Part shown: in pieces, positions 1 to 9,049 of the stretch | Layout: each line of letters begins with the position of its first letter | Numbering within the stretch: position 1 is the stretch's first letter | Source of the DNA: an uncultured Pseudomonadota bacterium | Lineage (GTDB): Bacteria > Pseudomonadota > Gammaproteobacteria > Steroidobacterales > Woeseiaceae | Reading direction: 5' to 3' | DNA: 64,000 nt | Assembly: GCA_913055625.1 (NCBI GenBank) | Contig: CAJXJW010000002.1 | Coordinates: 536,084-600,083 of the forward strand | Position numbers and translations under genes: made by a program | Notes under the pieces: generated by a model | What the model was told of the DNA's origin: nothing | Seen by the model: only the letters and a program-made list of their open reading frames with translations | The model's database searches: none

Positions 1-389
1 AACTCGCCGATTCGGCGCGTGAATTCTTCGGGCGTCGCCGCGTCGCGCAGTTGCACCGAGGCGAGTCCGCCGCCGCCCATGGCGAAGTGCACGTGCGTGT
101 CGATGAAGCCGGGGACCAGCATCGCACCGCGCGCCTCGATGACCCGGGTCCCGGGTCCGACGAGCGCGGTGATGTCGCTGTCGCTGCCGACGGCGACGAT
201 CGTGTCGCCGCCGACCGCCACGGCCTCGGCCCACGGCCGGTCCGGGTCGCCGGTCCAGGCGCGCGCGCCGATGACGGCCAGCGTGGCCTGCGACGTATCT
301 TCCCCAGCCTGATCGCCGCACGCGGCCGCGACCAGCGCCGCGAGGCCGAGTGCGAGCAGGAACATCGGTCGAATGTTGAACGTGTTCAT
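1..389 (-). CDS. Amidohydrolase family lipoprotein, N-terminal fragment
   Basis: Only the first ~129 residues are in the window; the gene runs off the left edge. The start is the ATG at 389, preceded by a GGGGGTGA-type ribosome binding site and 4 bp after the thioesterase stop. A basic/hydrophobic leader ends in a lipobox with Cys24, so the product should be a periplasmic or outer-membrane lipoprotein. A composite beta domain follows, and then GFIDTHVHF with His99 and His101, the first metal-ligand pair of amidohydrolases. The start resembles the amidohydrolase-3/YtcJ branch. Substrate is not deducible from the fragment. It is the last gene of a three-gene minus-strand operon that begins with a nucleoside-deaminase-like lipoprotein. 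Confidence 0.8.
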   Translation of the reverse strand, partial: MNTFNIRPMFLLALGLAALVAAACGDQAGEDTSQATLAVIGARAWTGDPDRPWAEAVAVGGDTIVAVGSDSDITALVGPGTRVIEARGAMLVPGFIDTHVHFAMGGGGLASVQLRDAATPEEFTRRIGE

Positions 390-393
390 CGTG

Positions 394-882
394 TCACCCC
401 CGCCAGGAGTTCGGCACCCGGATCGCGATCACGCGGCCCTTCGCGCACAGCGTGTCGCCGGAATGCAGCGTGCAGGTCAGGATCGTCTTCTTGCCGGACA
501 CTTCCTCGATGCGAGCGCGCAGGTCGACCGGCTTGTCGATCGGGGTGGGCGCGAGGTAATCGACGGTGAGCTGCCCGGTCACGCACCAGATCATCTCGCC
601 TTCGCCGACCTCGCGGCCCTCCAGCCGGTACTGGTTCGCCGCGGCCGTACACACGGTGTGGCAGTCGATCAGGCTCGCAATCGTGCCGCCGTAGAGGTAT
701 TGCGTCGGGCCCGCGCATTGTTCCGGCCGCGGCTGGTACCGGCAGACCGTTTCGTCGCCGTCCCAGTAACTCTTGATCTGCATGCCCACCGGGTTTTCCG
801 AGCCACAACCGTAGCAATGGTTGTCGGCCATGCGGTCCTGGATGGCAATGCCGACGACCCCTCCCAGGACCTTTCGTACCAT
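394..882 (-). CDS. PaaI-type hotdog thioesterase
   Basis: A 162-residue protein of usual size for a single hotdog domain. The N-terminus carries CYGCGSENPVGM, a Cys-X2-Cys stretch frequent in this thioesterase branch, followed by YGGTIASLIDCH (the central hotdog helix) and LTVDYLAPTPI, the strand after it. The family hydrolyses acyl-CoA or related thioesters; the substrate is unknown here. The start at 882 is supported by a GGAG 8 nt upstream; an alternative ATG at 831 would remove 17 residues and leave the fold intact. It lies 12 bp after the upstream deaminase stop and 4 bp before the next start, so the three are probably co-transcribed. Confidence 0.75.
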   Translation of the reverse strand: MVRKVLGGVVGIAIQDRMADNHCYGCGSENPVGMQIKSYWDGDETVCRYQPRPEQCAGPTQYLYGGTIASLIDCHTVCTAAANQYRLEGREVGEGEMIWCVTGQLTVDYLAPTPIDKPVDLRARIEEVSGKKTILTCTLHSGDTLCAKGRVIAIRVPNSWRG

Positions 883-894
883 CGTGCTGCTCCG

Positions 895-2343
895 TCAGTC
901 GCTGTTGCGTTCGGTCAGCTCGCGCTGGATGCGCGCGGCGAGTTCGCGGGCCTCGGTCGCGATGCGGGCGGTGTCCAGCGTCAGGAACTCACCGTCCAGC
1001 ATCAGCAGCTGGCCGTCGACCACGACCGCGCCCACGTCCTGTTCGTCGCTCACGTAGACGAGATGCGAGATCACGTCGTACAGCGGCACGTGGTGCACGT
1101 CGTCGAACACGACCTGGATCAGGTCCGCTTGCTTGCCCGGCTCGAGTGACCCGATCTTGTCACCGAGCCCGATCGCCCGGGCACCGCCGTCGGTCGCCAT
1201 CGACAGGACCTCGATTGCCGGCAGAGCCTCCGGGTCCATGCGGTCGACCTTCTGCAGGAACGCGGCGAGCCGCATCTCCTCCCACATGTCGAGGTCATTG
1301 TTGCTCGCGGCACCGTCCGTGCCGAGCCCCACGCGTACGCCCGCGGCGAGCATGGCCGTGATCGGCGCGACGCCCGAGGCGATCTTCATGTTCGACGTCG
1401 GGTTGTGAATCACGCCGACCTCGCGCTCGGCCAGGATCGGGATCTCGTCCTCGGTCGGCCAGACGACGTGCGCGGCGATCGTCGGGCCGTCGAAGAAGCC
1501 GATCGATTCGAGCATGTGGATGCTCGTCGTGCCGTAGGTGTCCTTCGAGTACTGGACCTCGTAGGGCGACTCGGACAGGTGAATGCTGATCGGCACACCG
1601 TGCTCGATCGCCGCTGAGCGCGTCGCGGCGAGTTGCTCCGCGTTGAGCGTGTAGTTTGCGTGCGGCCCGAAGATCGGCGTGATTCGCGGGTTCCGGCCCT
1701 GCCAGCGGTCGATGAAGCCGACACCGTTCGTGATCGAGTCGCCGGCGCCTTCGGCGTCGGGGCTGCGTTGACCGATGACGGTGGCGGAAATCAGCGCCCG
1801 CATGCCGCAGCGGTCGACCACGTCGGCGATCGTGTCGGGGTAGTAGTACATGTCGACGAACGTCGTCGTGCCGCCGCGCAGCATTTCCCAGCAGGCGAGC
1901 TCGGTGCCGATGCGCACGAACTCGCCGTCGACGAACGCGACCTCGGCCGGGAAAATGTAGTTGTTGAGCCAGTCCATCAGCGCGAGGTCGTCGGCGACAC
2001 CGCGCAGCACCGTCATCGCCGCGTGCGAGTGACCGTTGACCAGCCCCGGCATCACGACACGGCCGTCACCGGGCAGCGTCTTCTGCGCCGGGTAGGCCGA
2101 TACGAGTTCGGAGGCGTCGCCCACCGCCAGAATCACGCCGTCATCGATCGCGACCGCGCCGTTCATGATGACGCGGCGCTCGGGGTCCATCGTCACGACA
2201 AAGTCGCCGAGCACCAGCAGGTCGATGCCGTCACTGGCGGCATCGCCGGCTGTGTCCGCGGCCTCCGGCGCGTCGGCCGGACCGCACGCGGCACAGAGGG
2301 ATGCCAGGAAAAATGTGAAAAAACAGCTTCTTATCGTTGTCAT
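895..2343 (-). CDS. MTA/SAH-deaminase-like amidohydrolase, lipoprotein
   Basis: A 482-residue TRZ/ATZ-type amidohydrolase. Metal-site residues are visible: GHSH (His105, His107), IHLSES (His255), AHVVW (His292) and LGTDGAASNN (Asp343). The GLVNGHSHA and LGTDGAASNN blocks match the 5'-methylthioadenosine/S-adenosylhomocysteine deaminase branch, which deaminates the adenine ring of nucleosides. Unusually, the N-terminus is a lipoprotein signal (hydrophobic stretch then CAACG, Cys20), so the enzyme should work outside the cytoplasm. Start ATG at 2343 was chosen because it has AAAGGA upstream and begins exactly at the signal peptide; the frame is open further upstream. Given the neighbours, periplasmic adenosine to inosine conversion is a reasonable inference. 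Guanine or other aminopurine/triazine substrates are not excluded. Confidence 0.8.
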   Translation of the reverse strand: MTTIRSCFFTFFLASLCAACGPADAPEAADTAGDAASDGIDLLVLGDFVVTMDPERRVIMNGAVAIDDGVILAVGDASELVSAYPAQKTLPGDGRVVMPGLVNGHSHAAMTVLRGVADDLALMDWLNNYIFPAEVAFVDGEFVRIGTELACWEMLRGGTTTFVDMYYYPDTIADVVDRCGMRALISATVIGQRSPDAEGAGDSITNGVGFIDRWQGRNPRITPIFGPHANYTLNAEQLAATRSAAIEHGVPISIHLSESPYEVQYSKDTYGTTSIHMLESIGFFDGPTIAAHVVWPTEDEIPILAEREVGVIHNPTSNMKIASGVAPITAMLAAGVRVGLGTDGAASNNDLDMWEEMRLAAFLQKVDRMDPEALPAIEVLSMATDGGARAIGLGDKIGSLEPGKQADLIQVVFDDVHHVPLYDVISHLVYVSDEQDVGAVVVDGQLLMLDGEFLTLDTARIATEARELAARIQRELTERNSD

Positions 2344-2470
2344 GAGGTGTCCTTTCCCGGCGATTGTAGCACTCGCGCCGGCCCTCGTTGCGATGGCGGC
2401 GCGGCGGGGCCGCAATTCGTGACGAGCCTCCGTATACTGCGCTGATCGACCGTCCGGATGCCCTGCCCGA

Positions 2471-3376
2471 ATGTCCGCGCACCCCGACAATGTAATGTAC
2501 GACACGCTGCCCCGGTTCCCGGCGCCGCCGACCGGTGAACTCGACGAGATCATGCGGCGCGCCTTCGACGAGGCCGGCGTGATCATTCTCGACGGCTTCG
2601 TCTCACCCGACGCCTGCGATCAATTGAAGGCTTGCGCCGAGGCACTGATCGACGCGTTCGACCCTTCCGAACACGCGAGCGTGTTCTCGACGACCAGCAA
2701 CGCGCAGCATGCCGACCGCTATTTCACGGAGTCCGGCGACAAGATTCGTTTCTTCTTCGAGGACGGCGCGTTCGACGAAGATGGCCGATTGCGCCAGGCG
2801 CGCCGCGACAGCCTGAACAAGATCGGCCACGCGATGCACGACCTCGACCCGGCCTTCGACGCGTTCTCGCGCACGCCGGAACTCGCCGCCGCGGCCGCGA
2901 GTCTCGGGCTGGCCGACGCCGTGATCATCCAGTCGATGTACATCCTGAAGCCGCCACGCATCGGTGGCGAAGTCGTGTGCCACCAGGACTCGACCTACAT
3001 CTACACCGAGCCGGAGACCTGCACCGGTTTCTGGTTCGCGCTGGAGGACGCGACGGTCGAGAACGGCTGCATGCACTTCATTCCCGGCGAGCACCGCGGA
3101 CTGCTCAAGGCCCGGCACCGCCGACAGGCGGACGGACAGCTCCGGACCGAGGTCCTCGACGACACGCCCTGGCCGATGGAGCGGGCGCGGCCGGCCGAGG
3201 CGCCGGCCGGGTCGCTCGTGATCTTCAGCGGGCGCGCGCCGCACATGAGCGGGCCGAACCGTTCCGGCCGGTCGCGGCATGCGTACACGCTGCACGCCAT
3301 CGACCGGCGGAGCACCTACCCCGCGGACAACTGGCTGCAGCGGGACCCGTCGCTGCCGCTGCGCGGATTCGCCTGA
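2471..3376 (+). CDS. Phytanoyl-CoA dioxygenase (PhyH) family Fe(II)/2-oxoglutarate oxygenase
   Basis: A 301-residue cytosolic protein with the PhyH double-stranded beta-helix. The HxD iron motif is HQD (His171, Asp173) in VVCHQDSTYIYTE, and the distal His is His258 in APHMSGPN, followed by an Arg-rich stretch suited to binding 2-oxoglutarate. FWFALEDATVENGCMHFIPG is the usual core strand. The family hydroxylates small molecules; the substrate here is unknown. It stops 3 bp before thymidine phosphorylase, so it is the first gene of the nucleoside operon and may modify or repair a nucleoside or sugar. A TATACT element lies at 2433-2438 but I see no good -35 partner. Confidence 0.85.
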   Translation: MSAHPDNVMYDTLPRFPAPPTGELDEIMRRAFDEAGVIILDGFVSPDACDQLKACAEALIDAFDPSEHASVFSTTSNAQHADRYFTESGDKIRFFFEDGAFDEDGRLRQARRDSLNKIGHAMHDLDPAFDAFSRTPELAAAAASLGLADAVIIQSMYILKPPRIGGEVVCHQDSTYIYTEPETCTGFWFALEDATVENGCMHFIPGEHRGLLKARHRRQADGQLRTEVLDDTPWPMERARPAEAPAGSLVIFSGRAPHMSGPNRSGRSRHAYTLHAIDRRSTYPADNWLQRDPSLPLRGFA

Positions 3377-3379
3377 CGC

Positions 3380-4693
3380 ATGCTGGTCACCGACATCATC
3401 CGCCGCAAGCGCGACGGCGGCGCGCTCGACGCCGATCAGATCGCCTTCCTGGTCACGGGGCTGGCGGACGACAGCATCCCGGCCGAGCAGATCTCGTCGC
3501 TCGCGATGGCGATCTTCCTGAACGGCATGTCCTTCGACGAAGCCGCCGCACTGACGCTCGCGATGGCGAAGTCCGGCACCGTGCTCGACTGGTCCGATGC
3601 CGGCCTCGACGGGCCGGTCGTCGACAAGCATTCCACCGGCGGCGTCGGCGACAAGGTCAGCTTCCTGCTGGCGCCGATCGCGGCGGCCTGCGGCTGCTAC
3701 GTGCCGATGATATCCGGGCGCGGCCTCGGGCACACGGGCGGCACGACGGACAAGGTCGAGAGCATCCCCGGCTACCTGTCGATGCCGGACTTCGACCGGT
3801 TTCGCAAGGTGGTGCGCGACGCCGGCTGCGCGATCATCGGCCAGACGCGCGAGCTTGCGCCCGCGGACCGTCGCTTCTACGCAATCCGCGACGTGACCGG
3901 CACCGTCGAGTCGGTGCCGCTGATCACTGCGTCGATCCTGTCGAAGAAGATCGCCGCCGGGCTCGAGGCGCTGGTGATGGACGTGAAGTGCGGAAACGGG
4001 GCCTTCATGGCAACGCCGGAGCGCGCGCGTGAACTTGCCGACAGCATCATCCGGACGGCGCAGCAGGCGGGCCTGCGCACGCACGCGCTGATCACCGACA
4101 TGAATGAGGTGCTCGGCACGACGGTCGGCAACGCGCTCGAAATCGACGAATCCGTGGCGTACCTGCTGGGCGAGTCCGCCGACCCGCGTCTCGACGAAGT
4201 CACGATCGCGCTGACGGCGGAAATGCTCGTCGCGGCCGGCCGCGAGCCGGACCGCGAACGCGCGGCGGCGCTGTGCCGCGACGCCGTCGACAGCGGCCGC
4301 GCCGCCGAGGTCTTCGGCCGCATGTGCGCGGGCCTCGGCGGCCCCGGGGATTTCGTCGAGCGCCGCGATAAATACCTGCCGATGGCGCCGGTGACGCGCG
4401 CGGTGCATGCGGAGGGGTACCTCCACGCGGTGGATACGCGGGCGGTCGGCAACAGCATCATCGAACTCGGCGGCGGGCGGCGCCGCGTCGGCGAGGCGCT
4501 GGACCTGTCGGTCGGCTACAGCCGCTTCGCGAACGTCGGGGACCGTCTGGATGACGAGCGGCCGCTGGCCGTCGTGCACGCGGCGACCGAGGCAGACGCC
4601 GACCTCGCCGAGAAACGGCTGCGGCAGGCCTGCGAGGCCGGTGCCGAGCCGCCCGGGGCACGGGCGGTCGTCACGGAGATTCGGGGCGGCTGA
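3380..4693 (+). CDS. deoA: Thymidine phosphorylase
   Basis: Phosphorolyses thymidine or deoxyuridine to base plus deoxyribose-1-phosphate in the cytosol. The 437-residue length is that of DeoA. The phosphate-binding HSTGGVGDKV lies at residues 84-93, and the thymidine/pyrimidine-nucleoside phosphorylase signature SGRGLGHTGGT is at about 112-122. Start ATG is 3 bp after the PhyH stop. In context it feeds deoxyribose phosphate to DeoC encoded at 20.7 kb; a separate phosphopentomutase (DeoB) is not present in this window. A uridine-accepting pyrimidine-nucleoside phosphorylase is the alternative, since substrate range cannot be read from these motifs. Confidence 0.93.
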   Translation: MLVTDIIRRKRDGGALDADQIAFLVTGLADDSIPAEQISSLAMAIFLNGMSFDEAAALTLAMAKSGTVLDWSDAGLDGPVVDKHSTGGVGDKVSFLLAPIAAACGCYVPMISGRGLGHTGGTTDKVESIPGYLSMPDFDRFRKVVRDAGCAIIGQTRELAPADRRFYAIRDVTGTVESVPLITASILSKKIAAGLEALVMDVKCGNGAFMATPERARELADSIIRTAQQAGLRTHALITDMNEVLGTTVGNALEIDESVAYLLGESADPRLDEVTIALTAEMLVAAGREPDRERAAALCRDAVDSGRAAEVFGRMCAGLGGPGDFVERRDKYLPMAPVTRAVHAEGYLHAVDTRAVGNSIIELGGGRRRVGEALDLSVGYSRFANVGDRLDDERPLAVVHAATEADADLAEKRLRQACEAGAEPPGARAVVTEIRGG

Positions 4694-4700
4694 CCGGCCC

Positions 4701-4720
4701 GGTTACGGTATGCTGTAACC
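4701..4720 (+). promoter_or_regulatory. Inverted repeat between deoA and nupC
   Basis: GGTTAC and GTAACC form perfect 6-bp arms separated by GGTATGCT, 8 bp after the deoA stop and ~28 bp before the nupC start. There is no T-tract, so it is unlikely to be an intrinsic terminator. An operator or a small mRNA hairpin that tunes nupC expression is possible. Confidence 0.4.
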
Positions 4721-4748
4721 AACAACAAGAACGGATCGAGGGGATCTC

Positions 4749-5969
4749 ATGGAGGCGAGACTGATCGGACTCGGGGGAGTCCTCGTCATTCTGGCGCTGG
4801 CCGTCGCGCTGTCGACGAACCGGCGCGGTATCAGCCTGCGGGTCACCGGCGCGGCATTTGCGCTGCAGGTCGTGCTCGCCGTCTTCGTGCTCTACGTCGA
4901 CGGCGGCCGCCGACTGCTGGACTGGCTCAGCGAAGGGGTCCTCGCCATCATCGGCTACTCGAAAGCGGGCATCGACATGGTGTTCGGGCCGCTGGCCGAT
5001 GCGGACATCGTCGGTTTCAGCTTCGCGATCAACGTGCTGCCGATCATCATCTTTTTCTCGTCGCTGATGTCGGTGCTGTACCACCTGCGCATCATGGAGT
5101 GGATCGTGCGGCTGGTAGGCGGCGCGCTGCACCGCATCATCGGCGCGGGCGGCGTCGAGTCGATGAACGCCGCGGCGAACGTGTTCGTCGGCCAGACCGA
5201 GGCACCGCTGGTCGTGCGGCCCTACCTGCGCGGCCTCACCGAGGCGCAGATGTTCACGGTCATGGTGTCGGGGCTCGCGTCGGTGGCGGGCACCGTGCTG
5301 GCGGCCTACGTACTGATGGGCGCCGAGCTCAAGTTCCTGCTGGCTGCGAGCTTCATGGCCGCTCCGGGCGGGTTGCTGATGGCCAAGATCATGATGCCGG
5401 ACGAGGGCGGACCGGTGCACGGCCGAGAGACGATGAAGATGGAACGCAGCCAGCACGCGAACGTCATTCTCGCGGCCGCGGTGGGCGCGAGCGACGGACT
5501 GAAACTCGCCGTGAACATCGGTGCGATGCTCGTCGCGTTCGTGGCATTGATCGCGCTCTTCAACGGCCTGGTCGGCCTCGTGGCCGGCTGGTTCGGCTAC
5601 GTACTGACACTGCAGGACATCCTGGGCTTCCTGTTCCGGCCACTGATGTTCATGCTCGGCATCCCGTGGGCCGAGGCCGGCGCGGCCGGCTCGCTGTTCG
5701 GCGAGAAGCTGATCCTGAACGAATTCGTCGCGTTCTCGCACCTGGGCGACTACCTGGCCGATGCGAGCGAGCGGACGCGCGCGATCGTCACGTTCTCGCT
5801 GTGCGGATTCGCGAACCTGTCGTCCATCGCCATCCTGCTCGGCGGGCTCGGCGTGCTGGTGCCGGAGAAGCGCGAGCTGATTGCGCGTTTCGGCCTGCGC
5901 GCCGTCGCCGCGGGCTCGTTGTCCAACCTCATGAGCGCCGCGCTCGCGGGCCTGCTGCTCACGGTGTGA
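4749..5969 (+). CDS. nupC: Concentrative nucleoside transporter, NupC/CNT family
   Basis: A 406-residue inner-membrane permease that imports nucleosides with H+ or Na+. Hydrophobic helices run through the whole protein. The CNT hallmark region is present: the [14 protein letters not shown] block at about residues 152-165, and near the end [16 protein letters not shown] followed by [17 protein letters not shown]. The N-terminal [19 protein letters not shown] and early alternating segments match the NupC/CNT architecture. RBS GAGGGGA precedes the ATG. The last four bases overlap the next gene's GTG (GTGA), indicating translational coupling to the nucleoside hydrolase. It is the only nucleoside permease recognised in the window. 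Confidence 0.93.
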   Translation: MEARLIGLGGVLVILALAVALSTNRRGISLRVTGAAFALQVVLAVFVLYVDGGRRLLDWLSEGVLAIIGYSKAGIDMVFGPLADADIVGFSFAINVLPIIIFFSSLMSVLYHLRIMEWIVRLVGGALHRIIGAGGVESMNAAANVFVGQTEAPLVVRPYLRGLTEAQMFTVMVSGLASVAGTVLAAYVLMGAELKFLLAASFMAAPGGLLMAKIMMPDEGGPVHGRETMKMERSQHANVILAAAVGASDGLKLAVNIGAMLVAFVALIALFNGLVGLVAGWFGYVLTLQDILGFLFRPLMFMLGIPWAEAGAAGSLFGEKLILNEFVAFSHLGDYLADASERTRAIVTFSLCGFANLSSIAILLGGLGVLVPEKRELIARFGLRAVAAGSLSNLMSAALAGLLLTV

Positions 5970-6922
5970 GTCCACGCCCGGTCATCATCGACTGTGATCC
6001 CGGCCAGGACGACGCCGTTGCACTGTTCCTTGCGATGGCGTCGCCGGAAGACGTCGACATCGTCGGGATCACGGCCGTCGCGGGCAACGTGCCACTCGCA
6101 TTGACGCAGCGCAACGCGCGCATCATGTGCGACCTGGCCGGCCGTGCCGACGTGCCGGTCTTCGCCGGCTGCGACCGGCCGATGCGGCGCGACTCCGTCA
6201 CGGCGGAGCACGTGCACGGGAGCACCGGCATCGATGGCATGGACCTGTTCGATCCCGCAACGCCGCTTTCCGATCGGCACGCGGTCGACTTCCTGGTCGA
6301 GGCCATCAAGGCGGCGCCGGACGAGGGCATCACGCTGGTTGCGACCGGGCCGCTGACGAACGTCGCGACGGCGTTCGGGCGCGAGCCGGGTATCGCCGCA
6401 AACGTGCGGGAGATCGTCCTGATGGGCGGCGCGTCGCGCGAAGGCGGTAACATCACGCCGTCCGCGGAGTTCAATATCTTCGTCGACCCGGACGCCGCGG
6501 ATGCCGTGTTTCGCTGCGGACGCCCGCTCGTGGTGATGGGACTCGACGTCACGCACCAGGTGATCTCCACGCCGGCGCGCGTCGCCGCCATTGCCGCGCT
6601 CGACAATCCGGTCGCGCGCGCGACCGCGAGCATGCTCGGCTTCTTCCACCGCCACGACAGCGCCAAGTACGGCACCGAGGGCGGGCCGCTGCACGACCCG
6701 TGCACGGTCGCGTGGCTGCTGTCGCCCGGGCTGTTCGAGGGCAAGCCGTGCAACGTCTCGGTCGAGACGGCCTCGTCGCTGACCGCCGGCCACACCGCGG
6801 TGGACTTCTGGCACGTGACCGACCGGCCCCGAAACGCCCTGTGGGTTCATTCCGTCGACGCGGACGGGTTCTATGACCTGCTGACACGGCGCCTTGCGCG
6901 CTTCGGGGGGCGCGCGCCGTGA
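5966..6922 (+). CDS. Inosine/uridine-preferring nucleoside hydrolase
   Basis: Hydrolyses ribonucleosides to free base and ribose. The N-terminal Ca2+-binding motif DCDPGQDD is at residues 9-16 (family consensus DxDPGxDD), and the [10 protein letters not shown] and [10 protein letters not shown] blocks, including a conserved distal HDP, are also typical. The length of 318 aa fits the family. The start is GTG at 5966, overlapping the nupC stop as GTGA. No signal peptide, so it is cytosolic, acting on NupC-imported nucleosides. Its stop overlaps the ribokinase start in the same GTGA fashion, coupling ribose release to phosphorylation. Purine versus pyrimidine preference is not deducible. Confidence 0.93.
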   Translation: MSPRPVIIDCDPGQDDAVALFLAMASPEDVDIVGITAVAGNVPLALTQRNARIMCDLAGRADVPVFAGCDRPMRRDSVTAEHVHGSTGIDGMDLFDPATPLSDRHAVDFLVEAIKAAPDEGITLVATGPLTNVATAFGREPGIAANVREIVLMGGASREGGNITPSAEFNIFVDPDAADAVFRCGRPLVVMGLDVTHQVISTPARVAAIAALDNPVARATASMLGFFHRHDSAKYGTEGGPLHDPCTVAWLLSPGLFEGKPCNVSVETASSLTAGHTAVDFWHVTDRPRNALWVHSVDADGFYDLLTRRLARFGGRAP

Positions 6923-7809
6923 GCCGCATCCTCGTGATTGGTTCCGTCAACCTCGACGTGACGGCCTCGGTCTCGCGGCTGCCGGTCGCCGGCGAGACGG
7001 TGACCGGCGCCGCGCTGTCGCGCTACCCCGGCGGCAAGGGCGCGAACCAGTCGCTGGCCGCGCGCCGGCTCGGTGCGGAGGTCAGCCTGGTCGCGTCGGT
7101 CGGCAGTGATGCCACGGCGGACGAGGCGCTCGCCCTGCTGCGCGCCGGCGGCGTGGATCTCTCGCACTGCGTCGCCCACCCGACGGCCGCGACCGGTACC
7201 GCGCTGATCTGCGTCGCGCCGTCCGGCGAGAATCACATCGTCGTTGCGCCCGGCGCGAATGCCGAGTTGAACCGGGTACCCGGGGCGCTGCCGCCCGCGG
7301 ACGCAATGATCGCGCAGCTCGAGGTGCCGCAGGCGGCCATCGCGCGGGCGCTGCAGGGTTTCGACGGGCTCTTCTGCATGAATCTCGCGCCCGCGCGCGA
7401 CGTGGACGATGCGCTGCTCGAGCGCGCCGATCTCGTCGTGGTCAACGAGACGGAAGCGGCCTGGTACGGGTCGCGGCTCGGCCGTTGTGGCGGCTACGTC
7501 GCGACGACGTTCGGCGCGGACGGGGCTGCGCTGCGGCGTGGCGGCGAGATGATCGCCCGCGTCGGTTCGCCGCACGTGGACGTCGTCGATACCACGGGTG
7601 CCGGCGACACGTTTACCGCGGCTCTGACGGTTGGCCTCGTCGAGGGGATGCCGCCGGCAGAGGCGCTGGCCTTCGCCTGTGCGGCCGGCGCGTTGGCAAC
7701 GACCCGCCCGGGCGCGCAGCCGTCGCTACCGGGGAGGGCGGACGTCGAGGCGCTGGTTGCCGATCAGTCGAGGTGGAACGACGCGGGCAGCAACTCAGCG
7801 ACGGAGTAG
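6919..7809 (+). CDS. rbsK: Ribokinase (PfkB family)
   Basis: Phosphorylates the ribose released by the preceding nucleoside hydrolase. 296 residues with the PfkB signatures: GSVNLD near the N-terminus, YPGGKGANQ at about residues 35-43 (sugar and monovalent-ion site), and DTTGAGDTF at 224-232 with catalytic base Asp230. The start is GTG at 6919, overlapping the upstream TGA. The last 46 bp overlap the end of the convergent cytidine deaminase gene. Other PfkB sugar kinases are possible, but operon position supports ribose. Confidence 0.92.
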   Translation: MSRILVIGSVNLDVTASVSRLPVAGETVTGAALSRYPGGKGANQSLAARRLGAEVSLVASVGSDATADEALALLRAGGVDLSHCVAHPTAATGTALICVAPSGENHIVVAPGANAELNRVPGALPPADAMIAQLEVPQAAIARALQGFDGLFCMNLAPARDVDDALLERADLVVVNETEAAWYGSRLGRCGGYVATTFGADGAALRRGGEMIARVGSPHVDVVDTTGAGDTFTAALTVGLVEGMPPAEALAFACAAGALATTRPGAQPSLPGRADVEALVADQSRWNDAGSNSATE

Positions 7810-8159
7810 GTCGTCCAGCTTTTCTCGTCGTCGAGCACGAGCACACGCGTGTCTTCGTCCGCGAATTCGCTGATGCGCTGACGGCAGCCGCCGCAGGGCG
7901 TGCAGGTTGTCACTGTATCGTGGCCGCCCGCGACGGCAATCGTCCGGATCGTCCGGCCGCCGGCGGCGACCATTGCGGCAATCGCCCCGGTCTCCGCGCA
8001 GCTGCCCTCCGGGTACGACGCGTTCTCGACGTTGCAGCCCTCGAAGACGCGGCCCTGGTCGTCGACCAGCGCCGCGCCGACCCGGAATCCGGAATACGGG
8101 CACCAGGCCCGGTGCCGGATGGCGGCGGCGCGCCGGGCGAGATCCGCATCGCTGCTCAC
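7764..8159 (-). CDS. cdd: Cytidine deaminase
   Basis: Zn-dependent deamination of cytidine or deoxycytidine to uridine or deoxyuridine. The 131-residue size is that of the homotetrameric bacterial enzyme. The zinc and catalytic motif is CAE (Cys54, Glu56) in SYPEGSCAETGA, with PCGGCRQ (Cys89, Cys92) completing the three-Cys site. WCPYSGFRVGAALV matches the substrate-binding start of the family. The GTG start at 8159 overlaps the stop of the acid phosphatase as GTGA. Its 3' end overlaps ribokinase tail-to-tail. Confidence 0.93.
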   Translation of the reverse strand: MSSDADLARRAAAIRHRAWCPYSGFRVGAALVDDQGRVFEGCNVENASYPEGSCAETGAIAAMVAAGGRTIRTIAVAGGHDTVTTCTPCGGCRQRISEFADEDTRVLVLDDEKSWTTYSVAELLPASFHLD

Positions 8160-8968
8160 AGCACCCCGGTCCAGGAGCCGTGCATCGGGTTCGGCAGGAT
8201 GTACCAGCCGTTGCCCCAGTAATCGTCGTAGGTATCCAGCGCCGCGGCACGGCTCTCCTGCGTCGCCGGCGCATCGCACGGCGTCACGACCTTCTCGCGC
8301 GCACAGGGCACGAAGTCGCCGTAGTCGTCGCCGAACAGCATGATGACGCGGTGCGTACGTGCCACGTGCAACCGCCGCGGAAGCTTCTCGCGGGTCCAGC
8401 CACGCTCCTCGGAAAGAAACACGTGTGCCGCATCCGTATCGATGCCGACTTCGCGGATGTCGTCGATCGTGGATTGGCGTTGCGGACACGTGTCCTCGAT
8501 GCCTTCGCGCGGTTCGCACGGCCGGTTCGTGACGAAGAACACCTCGACGCCGAGCCGCCGCGCTTCCTCGACGAACTCCCGCACGCCGTCGACCGGCGTC
8601 GCGGTCGTCGAGCGGGTCCATTCGTCCAGTTTCCAGTTCGCGAACGGGCGGTCGAACGTGAGCTGGAAATCGACATTGCTGACGACGGTTTCGTCGACGT
8701 CGAGGATCACTGCCGGCGGCAGGTCGCCGGCCTCCGTCTGTTCCGGTAATGCGCTCCAACTGCGGTCCTCGATGAAGGCGGGCAGGGCACGTTCCGCCGA
8801 CCGGTATACCTGTCGCGTGATGGCGCGGTACTCGGCGGCGTACTTGATCCAGTTGATGCCGAGGTCGTGTGCGGGGTCGTGCGTGGTCGTCGCCTCGTCG
8901 TCGACGGGTTGCGTTGCGCAGGCGGCGAGCAGCAGCGCGGCCGCGAGCAGAATGAACCGTTCGTGCAT
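8156..8968 (-). CDS. Acid phosphatase / 5'-nucleotidase lipoprotein, e(P4)-like HAD family
   Basis: A secreted class C-type acid phosphatase of 270 residues. The lipobox is LLAAC with Cys17. HAD catalytic motif I is ILDVDETVVSN (Asp90 nucleophile, Asp92); motif II is FFVTNR, and motif IV is LFGDDYGDF (Asp214-Asp218). Enzymes of this type remove the 5'-phosphate of nucleotides or NMN at the outer membrane. Translationally coupled to cdd (GTGA overlap), so nucleotide dephosphorylation and cytidine deamination are co-expressed although in different compartments. Divergent from the 5'-nucleotidase gene with an 81-bp shared promoter region. Confidence 0.9.
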   Translation of the reverse strand: MHERFILLAAALLLAACATQPVDDEATTTHDPAHDLGINWIKYAAEYRAITRQVYRSAERALPAFIEDRSWSALPEQTEAGDLPPAVILDVDETVVSNVDFQLTFDRPFANWKLDEWTRSTTATPVDGVREFVEEARRLGVEVFFVTNRPCEPREGIEDTCPQRQSTIDDIREVGIDTDAAHVFLSEERGWTREKLPRRLHVARTHRVIMLFGDDYGDFVPCAREKVVTPCDAPATQESRAAALDTYDDYWGNGWYILPNPMHGSWTGVL

Positions 8969-9049
8969 CAGGGAGCTTCCTTTGGCCAGTCGCAAGATTA
9001 GCATGCACCCTGCGCATTCGGCACAATCGGGCCATCCCGAGGAGGACCC

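Noticed and set aside
2433..2438. TATACT as a promoter for the PhyH-deoA operon
   Set aside because: No acceptable -35 hexamer 16-18 bp upstream; noted in the gene entry only.
2603..4579. 658-codon minus-strand frame across PhyH and deoA
   Set aside because: Basic low-complexity product opposite two well-supported genes.
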